Origin: Stomorhina lunata
Lineage: Eukaryota > Arthropoda > Insecta > Diptera > Rhiniidae
Assembly: GCA_933228675.1 (NCBI GenBank)
Contig: OW121743.1
Coordinates: 12,577,871 to 12,641,870, forward strand
Length of the DNA stretch: 64,000 nucleotides
Direction: 5' to 3'
Shown here: positions 47,250 through 58,509 of the stretch, in pieces
Numbering within the stretch: position 1 is the first letter of the stretch
Layout: each line of letters starts with the position of its first letter
Made by a program: the position numbers and the translations under genes
The notes under the pieces: model-generated
What the model was told of the DNA's origin: nothing
The model's input: only the letters and a program-made list of their open reading frames with translations
Databases searched by the model: none

Positions 47250-50060
47250 TGAGTTATATACGAATTTTTTTTCTTTTCTTAGTTTCAAAGAAACATATAA
47301 ATAGAATCAAAAATGTTCGTATGTTATTTGGTACCAAAATATTTCAAAATACCAAAATATTCCAAGCCCCCAAAAGTACCAAACACCTATCCGATATTTT
47401 ACTAATGTTAATCGATCTTAATATAAGTTTTGCGTATTTTTTTATTGGTTCAAAAAAAGTACTTAAAAACTGTTTTACCCTTTTTACCCCTATTCGTTAC
47501 ATGTTTTATGCCTATCCGTCCAATTTTTTCAAAAAGGTACCAAACATGTGTATTTTTTATTCAAATTTATTAAAACGCTATTTAATTTTCTTTCTAGAAC
47601 TTTGGTTTCGAAGACATACTGCATGATTTTTCCCAATTCTACCCCCTAGTGAAAAAAGTTATCCAATAAGTGTTTGATAATTTTTAATGCAATTCGATTT
47701 CTGTAACAATTTTGTTTCTAACTTTTTTCGTTCGAAATAATATTGAACTTTTAATAATGTCCCAATTTTTACCCTTTTTCACAAAAAGACCTTACAATGT
47801 TTAACCGTTGGGATGAAAACCCCAATTTTCCCAAAAATACCGAACACGAGTTTGTTATTTTACTTATGTTAATTGATCTCAATATAGGTTTTGCATATTT
47901 TTTCATTGGTTCAAAAAAAAAAGTACCAAAAAATTGTTTTTCCCTTTTTAACCCTATTCGTCCCATTTTACAAAAAGTACAAAACATGTGTATTTTTTTA
48001 GAAGCTAATAAAAGCTATTTACTTTTTATTTCTAACCCTTTTCAATTTTGAAAATATAGCGTAACTGATTTTTCCCAATTCTACCCCCAAGGGAAAAAAA
48101 ATTACCCAGTACGTGTTTGTTATTATCTCTATCTTTATTTGTTCGTTTCTATATATATTCGTTCAAAAGTTCTATTATTTTATAAATTTTTTCGTTTTTT
48201 TTTTAACTCTTGTCGAAAAACCTATAAACCTTAAAATGTTTACCCATTTTTACCCTTTTTCACACTATAAATCAAAAAGTAGGTAATACGTGCCTGATAT
48301 TTATTCAACAGTAATCAATGGTGGTATATATTTAAGAAAAAGTATAAAAAATGTTTCTTTTTGTTCTTTTTATTCGTTTTGTTTTGGAAAAAGTACCAAA
48401 CAAATTAAAAGACGTTTTGAATGTTTTTGGATTTTTTGTAAAAATTTTGTCTCTAGTTAATTTGGATCGAAAGATCTGTATAGTATATTGTTATGTATAA
48501 TTTTTTGCTATTTTAATTTTTGTCAAAAAATTAGTAAATCTAAAAATATTTAGCCGTTTCTACCCTTTTTCACCCTATGATTCGAAAAGTAGCTAATACG
48601 TGCTGGATATTTGTTCAATACTAATCAATGTTGATATATATTTTAAAAAAGTATAAAAAATGTTTCTTTTACTCCTATTCGTCTGGTTTAGCAAAAAGTA
48701 CCAAAAATTTAAAATACGTGTAAAATTTTTTTTTGATATTTTTCTGTAAACATTTTGTTTCTAGCGTTATTGCCTCGTAAGATCTACATAGTATATTGTT
48801 ATATAACATTTTTCGCTATTTTAATTTTTGTTAAAAACATTTGTGAACCTTGAAATATTTACCCGTTTCTACCCTTTTTCACCCTGTGATTCGAAAAGTG
48901 CCTAATACGTACTGGATATTTGTTCAATACTAATCAATGTTGATATATATTTTAAAAAAGTAGAAAAAATGTTTTTTTTACTCCTATTCGTCTGGTTTAG
49001 CAAAAAGTACCAAAAAATTAAAATACGTATAAAAAATTTTTTGATATTTTTCTGTAAAAATTTTGTTTCTAGCTCTATTGCCTCGTAAGATCTACATAGT
49101 ATATTGTTATATAACATTTTTGGCTCTTTTTATTTGTTGTCAAAAATATTTGTAACCCATGAAATATTTACCCGTTTCTACCCTTTCTCACCCTATGATT
49201 CGAAAAGTGCCTAACACGTGTTTGATATTTGTTCAATACTAATCAATGTTGATATATATTTTAAAAAAGTAGAAAAAATGTTTTTTTTACTCCTACTCGT
49301 CTGGTTTAGCAAAAAGTACCAAAAAATTAAAATACGTATAAAAAATTTTTTGATATTTTTCTGTAAAAATTATGTTTCTAGCTTTATTGGCTCGAAAAAT
49401 CTGCATAGTATATTGTTATATAAGATTTTTGGCTTTTTTAATTTTTGTCAAAAAATTAGTAAATCTAAAAATATTTAGCCATTTCTACCCTTTTTCACCC
49501 TATGATTCGAAAAGTGCCTAATACGTACTGGATATTTGTTCAGTACTAATCAATGTTGATATACATTTTAAAAAAGTATAAAAAATGTTTCTTTTACTCC
49601 TATTAGTCTGGTTTAGCAAAAAGTACCAAAAATTTAAAATACGTGTTAAAAATTTTTTGATATTTTTCTGTAAAAAAAACTCATATTCGTCTTATTTAGC
49701 AAAAAGTACAAAAAAAAATTTAAATACATGTTTGATATTTTTCGATTTCTGTATAAATGTTGTTTCTTGCTTTATTGGCTCGAAAGATCTGCATAGTATA
49801 TTGTTATATAACATTTTTCGCTATTTTAATTTTTGTTAAAAACATTTGTGAACCTTGAAATATTTACCCGCTTCTACCCTTTTTCACTCTATGATTCGAA
49901 AAGTGCCCAAAATGTGCTGGATATTTGTTCAATACTAATCAATGGTGATATAAATTTTGAAAACATTTAAAAAAAATGTTTTTTTTTACCCCTATTCGTC
50001 TTATTTTGCAAAAAGTACCAAAAAAACATTTTTTTTTTGAAAAATCTAAATCCATTTTTC
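47250..50060. repeat. About 307-bp tandem satellite
   Basis: The landmark TTTCTACCCTTTTTCACCCT followed by GATTCGAAAAGTG recurs at about 48250, 48555, 48863, 49170, 49480 and 49868 (periods 306-311, last 388). Units also share CAATACTAATCAATGTTG, TCGTCTGGTTTAGCAAAAAG and a GTATATTGTTATATAACATT motif. The first kilobase (47250-48240) is a more diverged version. Frames inside (47249-47626, 49218-49839) follow the repeat and are not genes. Confidence 0.88.
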
Positions 50061-50593
50061 CATCAATTTCATAAGGTTCCAGAGATATCTTTCCCTTTTT
50101 AGTGGATATATACTAAAGTCATACTCTGCCTTGTTTAGCTCCTCTGGCTTTTACCATTTGGTCTGGGCGATGATTAACCCATCAGTCAGTAACGTTAAAC
50201 TTTTTTACATAAAGAAAATTTCAACTTCAGATATTCAATGAACAAAAACTAAAGTTTGGATTAAATTGAGATTAAAAACATCATGTGGATAAATAAATTT
50301 ACATAATTAATTTTACCCCTCAAACACTTTGTCAAATGTTTGAAGACACTTGAGTTGGTAAACGAACATCAAACTTGTTTCTGAACCATTTAAAAACGTA
50401 CAAAACCTATAGAAAATTTTTCAATTTTATTTTTATTTGTTACTCGTCTGAGACTTGTGCAATTTTTTTTTTGTTCAAATACTTCATTTTATTTCTTTTA
50501 CTTACAAAAAAAAAAGTAATTACTTTTAACTTTGAAAAAATAACTCGTATATTGGTCAAATCAATGCGGAAATTTGTATGATATTCAATAACT
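50061..50593. other. Unassigned AT-rich DNA
   Basis: Nothing recognised between the satellite and the MITE-like element. Confidence 0.4.
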
Positions 50594-50983
50594 ACCCTGC
50601 AGTAAATGCCGTCAGATAAACAATACTGTTTTGCTATTGACAATGTCTCCAGTACTACTTGCCTATTTTGCCCCATCCAATGTTATCTACTATTGACATT
50701 TAACATTTAGAGTTCCTACGAAATCCACCAGTAGACATTACCACTATTTACTTAGTATTGACTTTGTAGTTCTTTTGGTTCAAATGGAGACATTGGGATC
50801 AAATCGGGGCCTATTGATATACATATATGTTGACACATTCGTTGACAATGTCACCAGATATATACTAGAATAGTTGTCTCTATATATTCACTATTTCAGT
50901 ACTGAACTAAAATTGGGGACATTTGAATTGATGTTACACAAAGTGTTGACATGGAGACACATGATCCCAGTTTTACTACAGGG
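50594..50983. mobile_element. Third MITE-like element, 390 bp
   Basis: Left end ACCCTGCAGTAAATG. The complement of the right end reads ACCCTGTAGTAAAACTGGG, so terminal inverted repeats of about 13 bp with one mismatch. The interior is non-coding and holds short repeats around TTGACA. No clear target-site duplication. Only one copy is in this window, hence the moderate confidence. Confidence 0.45.
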
Positions 50984-51322
50984 TAACCATGCGCGTCTGA
51001 TGATCGTGTCGGTAAAAAGAAAAGTTTTCTGTATATTAACGATTTATATGTTATGTTAGTAAATTATGTTTGGAACAAAATTTACTTTATTTATGTGTGT
51101 TATTATTGCTATAGGAAGTACGAATTTTTGGGGCCAAAACGCATAAATTTCCATCCTGAATATTTTGAAGTTTATGAAAGTTTCGTAATACTCGTAACAA
51201 ATAAAATTTACAAAAATTTGAATGATGGCCTGAGCAATGTTTTTGGGACTAGACATAACTGCTTGTTACAAAGAGCAACTGGTCCAAAACAAGTTGGGAC
51301 ATGTGCTTTAGGGTTATGACTT
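50984..51322. other. Unassigned DNA
   Basis: Nothing recognised; it flanks TIR element copy B. Confidence 0.4.
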
Positions 51323-51427
51323 CCCAGCAAAACTTTGGTAATGGCAAGTACTCTGATAACTGGTTACCTTGTAACGACTACAACATACCCTGCGAATAAC
51401 TAATAAGTTATTACAGAAGTCCTTATT

Positions 51428-51487
51428 TGTAATTAAGATGGTAATTTAAACTGAATGGCCCCGGTTCGAATCCCACCAAGACCAAAA
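51428..51487 (+). repeat. Partial tRNA-like module in copy B
   Basis: CCCGGTTCGAATCCCACC is a good box B/T-arm sequence. The 5' half has only a loose box A resemblance (AAGATGGTAATTTAAACTG). Likely a decayed Pol III head. Confidence 0.4.
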
Positions 51488-51639
51488 ATTTTTTTTAATT
51501 TTTTTTATTAAAAGAGTTTTTGAAATGATTTTTGAATTTTAAGAACTTAAATATTATCTTCTGTAAAAAAAAATTTGTAAAACTAACTCACGTTAATGAA
51601 AAAATACCATCATGAGTCAATTTTGATTATGTAGGGGAT

Positions 51640-52085
51640 ATTGAATACCAAACACGATTCTAATTGGTCTTAACTTGGTAAGCCCAACTTATCTGGGTCA
51701 TCCTTCATCTCAACTGTGGACACACACCTCCTCATGGTATCACCCGGGGAGATAGTTTAACACCCATTAATATTGTGAGTTAACATGTTCCGAGAGTTGT
51801 CCCATAAGATCGATAAAAATGGGTTAGGATTACGGGCTAGTAACACTCTCTTGAAAAAAAAAAATACAATGAAGAGGATAAAATTAGAATTGAAATGTCC
51901 CACTACCTAATGTTAGAGAAGGATGTCCGAAACTTCGATAGAAAGACCAAGTAGAGGAACATTTTTCAAAGCTTGGCCTATAAAATTGGAGAATATTCGC
52001 ACAAAATCGAAATCCATGGAATTCTAAAATATGCTCAGACTTTGACCTTAACAGGTTGTAACATTTAAGTAAGTAAGAGTCAATC
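51640..52085 (+). mobile_element. Internally deleted RTE derivative in copy B
   Basis: The 5' part (CAACTGTGGACACACACCTC, GGGTTAGGATTACGGGC, CTACCTAATGTTAGA) parallels 54365-54570. It then passes directly to the 3' end (GATGTCCGAAACTTCGATAG, ACCAAGTAGAGG, TTGACCTTAACAGGTTGTAA, a TTTAAGTAAGTAAG tail), as at 57358-57520. About 2.5 kb of coding sequence is missing. Copy A has the same junction. Confidence 0.7.
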
Positions 52086-52303
52086 TTATGTAAAAACTTA
52101 TACAAAAAAGATTTAAATTGTTTAAGTTTTAAAATAATTTTAAAAAAGTTTTAAAATAATTACAAAAAATCGTATAGAAATATTTTTCTAAAAATTACAA
52201 CAAAGCAAAAAAAGCAGGGAAAACAAAGTTATTTTCACATGATTTTGGATCTAAAAATAAAAATTATATAAATTAATTATAAGCTGCTAAGTTTTCAACA
52301 TAT

Positions 52304-52374
52304 GAAGTAGCTCAGTGGAAGAGTCTCCGCCTAGCAGTCGTAGGGGTCTGGGTTCGAGCCCCCATGGGGTCTTA
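52304..52374 (+). repeat. tRNA-like module in copy B
   Basis: GAAGTAGCTCAGTGGAAGAG forms a proper D-arm (CTC/GAG) with box A. An anticodon-arm region with CCTAGCAG follows, then a box B-like GGGTTCGAGCCCC. The loop could present AGC, but the anticodon stem is imperfect and the acceptor ends do not pair well, so this is tRNA-derived rather than a working tRNA gene. Confidence 0.5.
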
Positions 52375-52616
52375 AAAAAAAATTTTGTATTTCGTTTAAA
52401 AATATATTTTTTTTAAATAAAACAACAACAAAAAAAGTTGTTGTTATTGTTTTCCAATTGCTTACCCAAATCATTACTTTTCTGCAATTGGTAAGTACTT
52501 GCCTCCAATGACATCCCCATGTTAATGTAATGACTTAAACAGTGAATGTGTAAGTAGTTCGTGTTCAATAGTTAAGCTGTTTAACTCATTACTTCGTAAT
52601 GAAATGTTTTGCTGGG

Positions 52617-52990
52617 AATGTCAAACCCGTACTCTTATATGGCCGTGAGACATGGAATATTTCGAGTCGAGAGATAAGTGGACTACAAGCATTTACCAAT
52701 CGATGCCTCGGACGTATTCTAAGAATTTTGCTGCTGGTCCGTTACAATTTCAAATCAAGATTTATGGTTGCGCAGCTATCAAGAACCATTACAAACTACT
52801 ATTCGCACTCGGAAATATGGTTGGCTGGGACATACACTTAGAAAGTCAGCTACTGATATAAATCGTCAAGCCATCGAATATAATGCTCAAGGTTCCAGGG
52901 GGTCTGGTACTGGACTGCAAACATGTGGAGGCGGCAAACTGAGAACGAGTAACGAGAGTTCGGAGTATCGTGGAACGAGATTAAAGTCTT
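52617..52990 (+). pseudogene. Non-LTR retrotransposon, C-terminal reverse-transcriptase fragment
   Basis: The plus strand reads NVKPVLLYGRETWNISSREI, LQAFTNRCLGRILRI, then after a frameshift QDLWLRSYQEPLQTTIRTRK, YGWLGHTLRKSATDINRQAI and EYNAQGSRG. This is the typical tail region of a reverse transcriptase of a LINE lineage different from the RTE copies nearby. Further frame damage follows (SGTGLQTCGGGKLR). 5'-truncated by TIR element B; the 3' end is close to the TA microsatellite. Confidence 0.75.
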
Positions 52991-53009
52991 GACTACCAAT
53001 AAACACACA

Positions 53010-53012
<3 letters not shown>

Positions 53013-53059
<47 letters not shown>
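53013..53059. repeat. (TA)n microsatellite at a mariner insertion site
   Basis: About 23 TA repeats immediately left of the mariner terminal repeat; a shorter TA run (54285-54299) lies immediately to its right. Mariner-type elements insert at TA, so the element probably landed within one TA tract. Confidence 0.9.
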
Positions 53060-53061
<2 letters not shown>

Positions 53062-53062
<1 letters not shown>

Positions 53063-54284
53063 GGTGGTTAAATTGTAAGGGCCGATGTTGAATGTAAACC
53101 ACACCTAAACGCCAAGTTTTTTCCGAATTTTATTTGACATTTTTCTATTTCAGACTTACTCAATTTGAACCATAGAGAGATACATAATTCAACAACGTGT
53201 TAAAGTTATCCAGACTTATTATGAAAATGGGCGTTCAAATCAAAATGCATATCGTGCACTTCGTGATTTTTTTGGTCAATTTGATCCTCCAAATGTGCGT
53301 ACAATCGCAAAAACCGTGGAAAAATTCGAGCAAACCGGGTCTGTAGAAGATGTGAGAACACCAGTGCATGCTCGTACTGCAGAAAATATTGCTGCTGTTC
53401 GCGATAGTGTGGCTGAAGAGTCGTCCACCTCAACTCGTCGTCGTGCCCAACAATTGCACCTCTCACGCTCGTCGTTGATGAAAATTATGCATAAAGACTT
53501 GCATTTACACGCTTACAAGGTGCAATTGGCTCAAGAACTAAAGCCTCTTGACCATTCCAAACGTCGTGAATGGACAGAATGGTGGCAAGAAATGGCAATA
53601 GTGGATGATCAATTTTCGAAGAAAATCATCTTCAGTTATGAGGCACATTTTCACTTCAGTGGATTCGTCAATAAACAGAATTGCCGCGTTTGGGCGAATG
53701 AGAATCCAAGAGTGATTGTCGAAAAATCAATGCACCCACAAAGAGTGACTGTTTGGTGCGGTTTATGGGCTGGCGGCATCATCGGGCCGTATTTTTTCCA
53801 AAATGAGGCCGGTCAGGCAGTTACTGTGAATGGCGTTCGCTATCGTGAGATGATAACGAACTTTTTATGGCCCGAATTGGAAGATATGAATGTGGACGAT
53901 ATGTGGTTTCAGCAGGACGCTGCCACTTGCCACACAGCTAACGAAACAATGGCTCTTTTGCGCAACAAATTCAATGACCGTGTTATCTTACGTAATGGCG
54001 ATGGCGATGTGGACTTTTTTCTTTGCGGTTATTTGATAAGCCTAAGCCAAGAGCTAAAGGATGACATTAACGGCAAAGAACTAGCATTATGCCACAGGGT
54101 CATTGAAAATTTGGACCATCGGATGGAGGTGTGCCGCCGTGGTCGCCTGCCCATTTGGCCGATATTTTGTTCCATACATAATTGAGTAATACCAATATAT
54201 CATAATAAAATAAAATTACAATAATTTCATAAATAGTTTGTGTTTTATTCAAAATCGACATCGGCCCTTGAAATTTAACCACCC
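53062..54284 (+). mobile_element. Mariner-superfamily element (DD41D-like), complete ends, dead
   Basis: The terminal inverted repeats match for about 28 bp with two mismatched pairs: GGGTGGTTAAATT then AAGGGCCGATGT at the left (53062), and the same sequence complemented at the right (54257-54284). Total 1223 bp, flanked by TA sequence on both sides. It contains one damaged transposase gene filling most of the interior. Confidence 0.9.
53169..54185 (+). pseudogene. Transposase of the DD41D-like mariner element, inactivated
   Basis: One frame is open from 53169 to 54185, but no ATG opens it; an in-frame stop precedes it at 53166 and the expected start is lost. It reads QTYYENGRSNQNAYRALRDF (helix-turn-helix region), KKIIFSYEAHFHFSGF, RVTVWCGLWAGGIIGPYFFQ and MWFQQDAATCHTANETMALL. 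In this family the first catalytic Asp sits in IFSDEAHF; here it is Tyr. The second Asp (QQDAATCH) is intact. Around the third, about ten residues are missing, shortening the second-to-third spacing. A further small deletion follows CGYLISL, and the C-terminus shifts frame after CRRGR. The copy cannot encode an active enzyme. Confidence 0.88.
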
Positions 54285-54334
54285 GATATATATATATATT
54301 TGGACTAAATTCGGTTGCTGTAGCTTTACCGTTC

Positions 54335-57300
54335 AGCATTCCAAAGTATCTAGTATCTATCAGTGTCCTCAATTGTGGACACTGAGCTCCTCTTGGTATC
54401 ACCTGGGAAGCTACGTTAACATCCGTTAAAGTAACGAGCCAACATGCGTCGTAAATTCCCCCATAAAAACGATCCAAAAATATGGGTTAGGACTTCGGGC
54501 TAGTAACTCACTCCTAGAAAAAATTACTTACTATGAAAAAGAAAAATGAAAACAAAAACGGCCTCACCTAATGTTGAAGACGACAAAAAGACCATAATTT
54601 AAGAATCAGAACCTGCGACATCCGAACTCTTAACAGAAGAGCTGCTCCGATCCGGTTGATGGATGCCCTGTGGGAATATAAATACGATTTGACTGTTGTC
54701 CAGGAAGTAAGATGGAATGTTAACGACGTCGGCAAGACACCAAAACATGACCTGTATTACAGCTGCCATTAGAGTTGGCATATGAGTTTAGTTAAGGATT
54801 TGTAGTCAGCAAGAAAATGCAAAACCTAATCTCCAGATTCACCCCATTTAACGAAAGACTAGCGATAATACGTCTCAATGCAAAGTAATTCCATCTGAAT
54901 TTAATTTGTGATCACGCTCCCACAGAGTAGAAAGATGAAGATTTAAAAGAGGCCTTTTATGAACAACTCAAGGAAGTTTACGATAGCTTTCCAAATCATG
55001 ACGTTAAAATAATACTGGGTGATTTTAGGGCAAAGATTAGTCGGGAAATTTTCTTTGAGACCATTATTGGTAAATTCAGCCTCCTAACAACCTAACATCT
55101 GACAATGATAAGAGGTTGATCTCATATGCGGGTGCTCGCAATATGGGAGTCAGTAGTACCAGGTTTCAACACCTTGAAATACATAAAGCGACATGGGTGT
55201 CTGCCGAACAAATAACTAAAAATCAACTGAACCATATTTTAGTTGATGGAAGGCACTCATCAAGTGTATTGGATGCATGTAAAATTCGAGGAACGCGTCT
55301 AAGTGTGTCGCGGAACATAGAATTTGACATCACCAAGCTACAATCCCACCAAATTGCCAACGATTACTGGCAACGAACAGCTCAATTACTTGAAGAAACT
55401 GTTTCTAGTTCCGAAATCTGCATGCGATGAGTTCCAAAACCCTCTTCCTTAAAACTCTTGGTATGACAAGGAGTGCCGCAATGCTAGAGTACTGGGCAAC
55501 TCTGCTGTCAGAAGTTACGACGCTGCTGTCAGAAGTTACGACTTTGAAAAGATATCGAGACGGAAGAAGAGAAACACCTATTCCGAAGAAAAAATGAAAT
55601 GGAGAGACATGTGTTCGAGGAAATTGAGATGTAAATATAAGAGTCATAATGAAGTGCTTAGGTTAGGTTAGGTTAGGTAATAAAGGAGGTGTCAAGCGAC
55701 ACCAACACTCGGAGACCCCAGGGGTTCATTGTGATCCTTTACTAGAGGAAGAATAAAAGAATGAAGATAGAGAAAGAGAAAACAGTAGAGAATTGTAGAG
55801 AAGACTACCCTATCTAGGCCAGTTGAGACCAGAGATGAGCCCTACTATATCAATCAGTCTACACTGTTGCAGATCCTGTAGGTCTGCGAGGAATCTGCAG
55901 CCTAAATACTTGAGTCTTAGGTTTTGCAGCCTTGGACAGTGGCAGAGAATGTGTTCTACCGATTCGGACGAATCCTTATCTAGACATAGTCTGCAGAGGT
56001 CTGAAATGATGCCATCCCACCTATGTAACCTCGAATTTAAGGCCCAATGTCCCGTAAGGAACCCTATACATATTCTTAAGCTTGACCTATTTAGACCTAA
56101 TAGAAGCTTAGTTCCAGTTTAGGCCATATAGCTCTAGATATCCTACACGTAACCATGTTACCCCATCGCCTTGATGTTTCCTGGCTAGTCCAGGACTTAA
56201 TGCCCAGATAGAAGTGCTTAAATTTTACCAAAAAGTTAAAAACCAATCGGATGGTTTTGGCAGTCGTATCTTCTATTGTAAGGGCGACCAGAGAAACCTG
56301 ATGACCGATACAGAAAGCGTACAGAAACTATGGAAGGAGCACTTTTGAAAATTTTTGCTATCAAATGAAAACGATCAAGATGACACATCAGAACAAATCA
56401 GTGATGATGGCGTTATATGTCCACCACGAAACTAAAATAAAATTAGAATTGCTATACCTCGACTGAAAAATAACAAAGCCGCGGGTGCCGATGGTTTGCC
56501 AGCAGAGCTATTCAAGGCCCGACGTGATGAGTTCATAAGGCGTATGTCCCAACTTATAAAAACCATATGGTTAGGAGAACGTATGTCAGACAATTAAAGT
56601 CTCAGTGTTCCTTGTCCAGTGCACAAAAAATGAGATAAAACTGTATACCAATTGTATATCGTTGACTACAAAGCTGCTTTTGACAGCCCGAAACGAACGA
56701 AGTTGTTTAAAGCCATGTCTGGGCTTGGAATCCCTATGAAGCTAATAAGTTTAGCTAAGAACCTATTGGAGTTCTACGTAACTAAACGGGGATTCAGGCA
56801 AGGCAATAGTTTATCATGAGATCGCTTCCATATTGCGTAGTGCCGCAGTCAATTTTCAACATCTGGAACAATTTTCAACAGAAAACAGATGCCGCTCGCG
56901 TTTGCCGATGACATTGATATCATGGAACGCACATTGTGCAAAGTGACTAACGATGTTTTAGACATCGAGAATGAATCTAATAAAATGGGCCTAGTTGTCA
57001 GGGAATCAAAAACAAAACTGCTGGTTTCTACAAGCAGACAGTCCAAAAGATTTGGACCACATGTGATCTTTGAGAACTATAGCTTCGAGGTTGTAAAATA
57101 ACTTGTTTATCTTGGTACTGCCGTCAACATAAATCACGAGAGAAAGATTCTACGAAAAATCTTTGGAACGGTCTGCATCAACAATGAATACCGACATCGA
57201 ATGGACCATGAGTTGTATGAGTTATACGCTGATATCGACATAGTCAAACACATCAAACAGCAGCGGCTGCATTGGCTGGGACTTGTTGTGCGAATGAATG

Positions 57301-57530
57301 AAAATACACCAGCCAGAAAAGTATTCAAAAACGATCCCGAGGGAACTCGTAAAAGAGGACGTCCGAAGATTCGTTGAAAAGACCAAGTAGTGGAAAATCT
57401 TTAAAAGCTTAGCCACCAAATTGGAGAATATAAGCTCTAAAACGAAGCGCATGGAATTCCAAAAAAAAATGCTCGGCCTTTGACCTTAACAGGTTGTAAA
57501 TAAAGGCCATTTAAGTAAGTAAATAAGCTT
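54335..57530 (+). pseudogene. RTE-type non-LTR retrotransposon, nearly full length, decayed and interrupted
   Basis: An apurinic-type endonuclease region comes first: LWEYKYDLTVVQEVRWN (about 54660), VYDSFPNHDVKIILGDFRAK (about 54980), NPLP and AVRSYD further on. The reverse transcriptase follows: LKNNKAAGADGLPAELFKA (about 56465), VDYKAAFDSPKRTKLFKAM (about 56660), MPLAFADDIDIME with the FADD catalytic motif (about 56890), and a C-terminal part (LRKIFGTVCINNEYRHRMDH, QRLHWLGLVVRMN, RKRGRPKIR). It ends in CAGGTTG and TTTAAGTAAGTAAATAAG. The order endonuclease-RT without a gag-like ORF and the short tandem 3' tail fit the RTE clade. Many stops and frameshifts are present, and another LINE sits inside it (55661-56210). 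Confidence 0.85.
55661..56210 (-). mobile_element. 5'-truncated LINE inserted in the RTE copy
   Basis: Flanked by a 10-bp direct repeat GAAGTGCTTA (55651-55660 and 56211-56220); removing the insert restores the RTE reading frame (SHNEVLKFYQKV). The minus strand encodes the C-terminal end of a LINE polyprotein of the type with an RNase H and Cys/His tail: GHWALNSRLHRWDGIISDLC, CLDKDSSESVEHILCHCPRL, then a stop near 55815. The 3' end on the minus strand is a run of four CCTAA units (TTAGG on the plus strand) next to the target-site duplication. Confidence 0.85.
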
Positions 57531-57734
57531 TCATTTTATTTCTGTATGGTAGGACTAGGGTTGCCAGACACAAATCCTGAAAAAGCTAGACATAAGGAAA
57601 AAAAGCTTGACAACCAAAAAATTAGCTTGGACAATAATAATAAAAAACTTGCTGTGATAATTTGCTTCGATGAAACTTTTAAGTTTTGATAAACCGAATT
57701 GCGAATACCGTAATTAACCCCAGCGATATCGAGA

Positions 57735-58315
57735 GAAAATAAAATCGTCCGAGATGTTGATGACATTGATATCATGGGACTCACATTGCGCCATTTTACT
57801 GCCGTTTTTTCAAGTATCGAGAGGGAATCTAATAAAATGGGTCTAGTTTTCAATGAATCAAAACAAAACTGCTGTTCTCAACAAGCAGGCAATTCTGAAA
57901 AATTCTTTTAAAAGAATTTGTTTACCTTGGTACCGCCGTCAACAAAAATAACGACATAAGTTTCGAAATCAGGCAGATAAGAAATAAAGCTCTCTTTGTG
58001 TTATTATATGTAAAATCATGGGCACTTACACAGACAGAGGAAGTTATTATTGGAGCTTTTGAGAAGAAGATTCTACAAAAAATCTTTGGACCAGTTCATG
58101 CAAACTGGTCCAAAGATTTTTTTGTAGAATCTTCTTCCCAAAAGAGGACGTCCGAAAATTCGATGGAAAGATCAAGTAGAGGAAAATCTTTCAAAGCTTG
58201 AACTACGAACTGCAGAATATGCGCACGTTATTGAAGCGCATGGAATTCTAAAATATGATCGCCCTTTGACCTTAACAGGCTTGTGATATAGGCCATTTAA
58301 GTAGAGTAAGTACAA
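57735..58315 (+). pseudogene. Second RTE fragment (3' part)
   Basis: DDIDIMGLTLRHFTAVF at its start corresponds to FADDIDIME of the larger copy. Then ESNKMGLVFNESK, a compressed middle, FEKKILQKIFGPVH, and after the hairpin at 58063 RGRPKIRWKDQVEENLSKLE. It ends TTGACCTTAACAGG and AAGTAGAGTAAGTAC. Shorter than the copy upstream through internal deletions; non-functional. The 200 bp before it (57531-57734) are unassigned. Confidence 0.75.
58063..58137. repeat. Short perfect hairpin inside the RTE fragment
   Basis: The left arm (58063-58096) starts GAAGAAGATTCTAC and ends GGACCAGTT. The right arm (58103-58137) is its exact complement apart from one extra T. The loop is CATGCA. The arm is RTE coding sequence (KKILQKIFGPV), so this is a local inverted duplication. 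Confidence 0.92.
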
Positions 58316-58509
58316 TGGGGAAATTTGATAGAGGGTAATTTTATTACAAAATGAACTCGATGAAGCAATTAATTAATCAAGGCATAAATCACTTTAGTAA
58401 CAAAGAAAAAAATACACTTTTGCAAAAGCTGTTATTGCGTTCTTTTTCATAAAAATAGTTTTTGATGGTCGTGAGTTCGAGTCGGGCTTAGGTTCATGTC
58501 ATAAATTAT
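58316..58509. other. Short unassigned stretch
   Basis: Nothing recognised. Confidence 0.35.

Larger units (their letters stand above)
51323..52616 (+). mobile_element. TIR element copy B (1.3 kb), inverted relative to copy A
   Basis: Ends TCCCAGCAAAACTTTGGTAA and, complemented, TCCCAGCAAAACATTTCATT, a 12-bp perfect terminal inverted repeat with weaker similarity beyond. Contents on the plus strand: partial tRNA-like module (51428-51487), deleted RTE derivative (about 51640-52085), fuller tRNA-like module (52304-52374). It ends exactly where a LINE fragment begins (52617). Similarity to copy A is high throughout, with scattered substitutions. No transposase. Confidence 0.78.

Noticed and set aside
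52304..52374. Functional tRNA gene (AGC anticodon)
   Set aside because: D-arm and box B look right, but the anticodon stem, T-stem and acceptor stem pair poorly, and the other copy has two extra bases inside box B.
55661..55680. True telomeric repeat or chromosome end
   Set aside because: Only four TTAGG units, flanked by an exact target-site duplication inside a LINE. It is the tail of an insertion, not a telomere.
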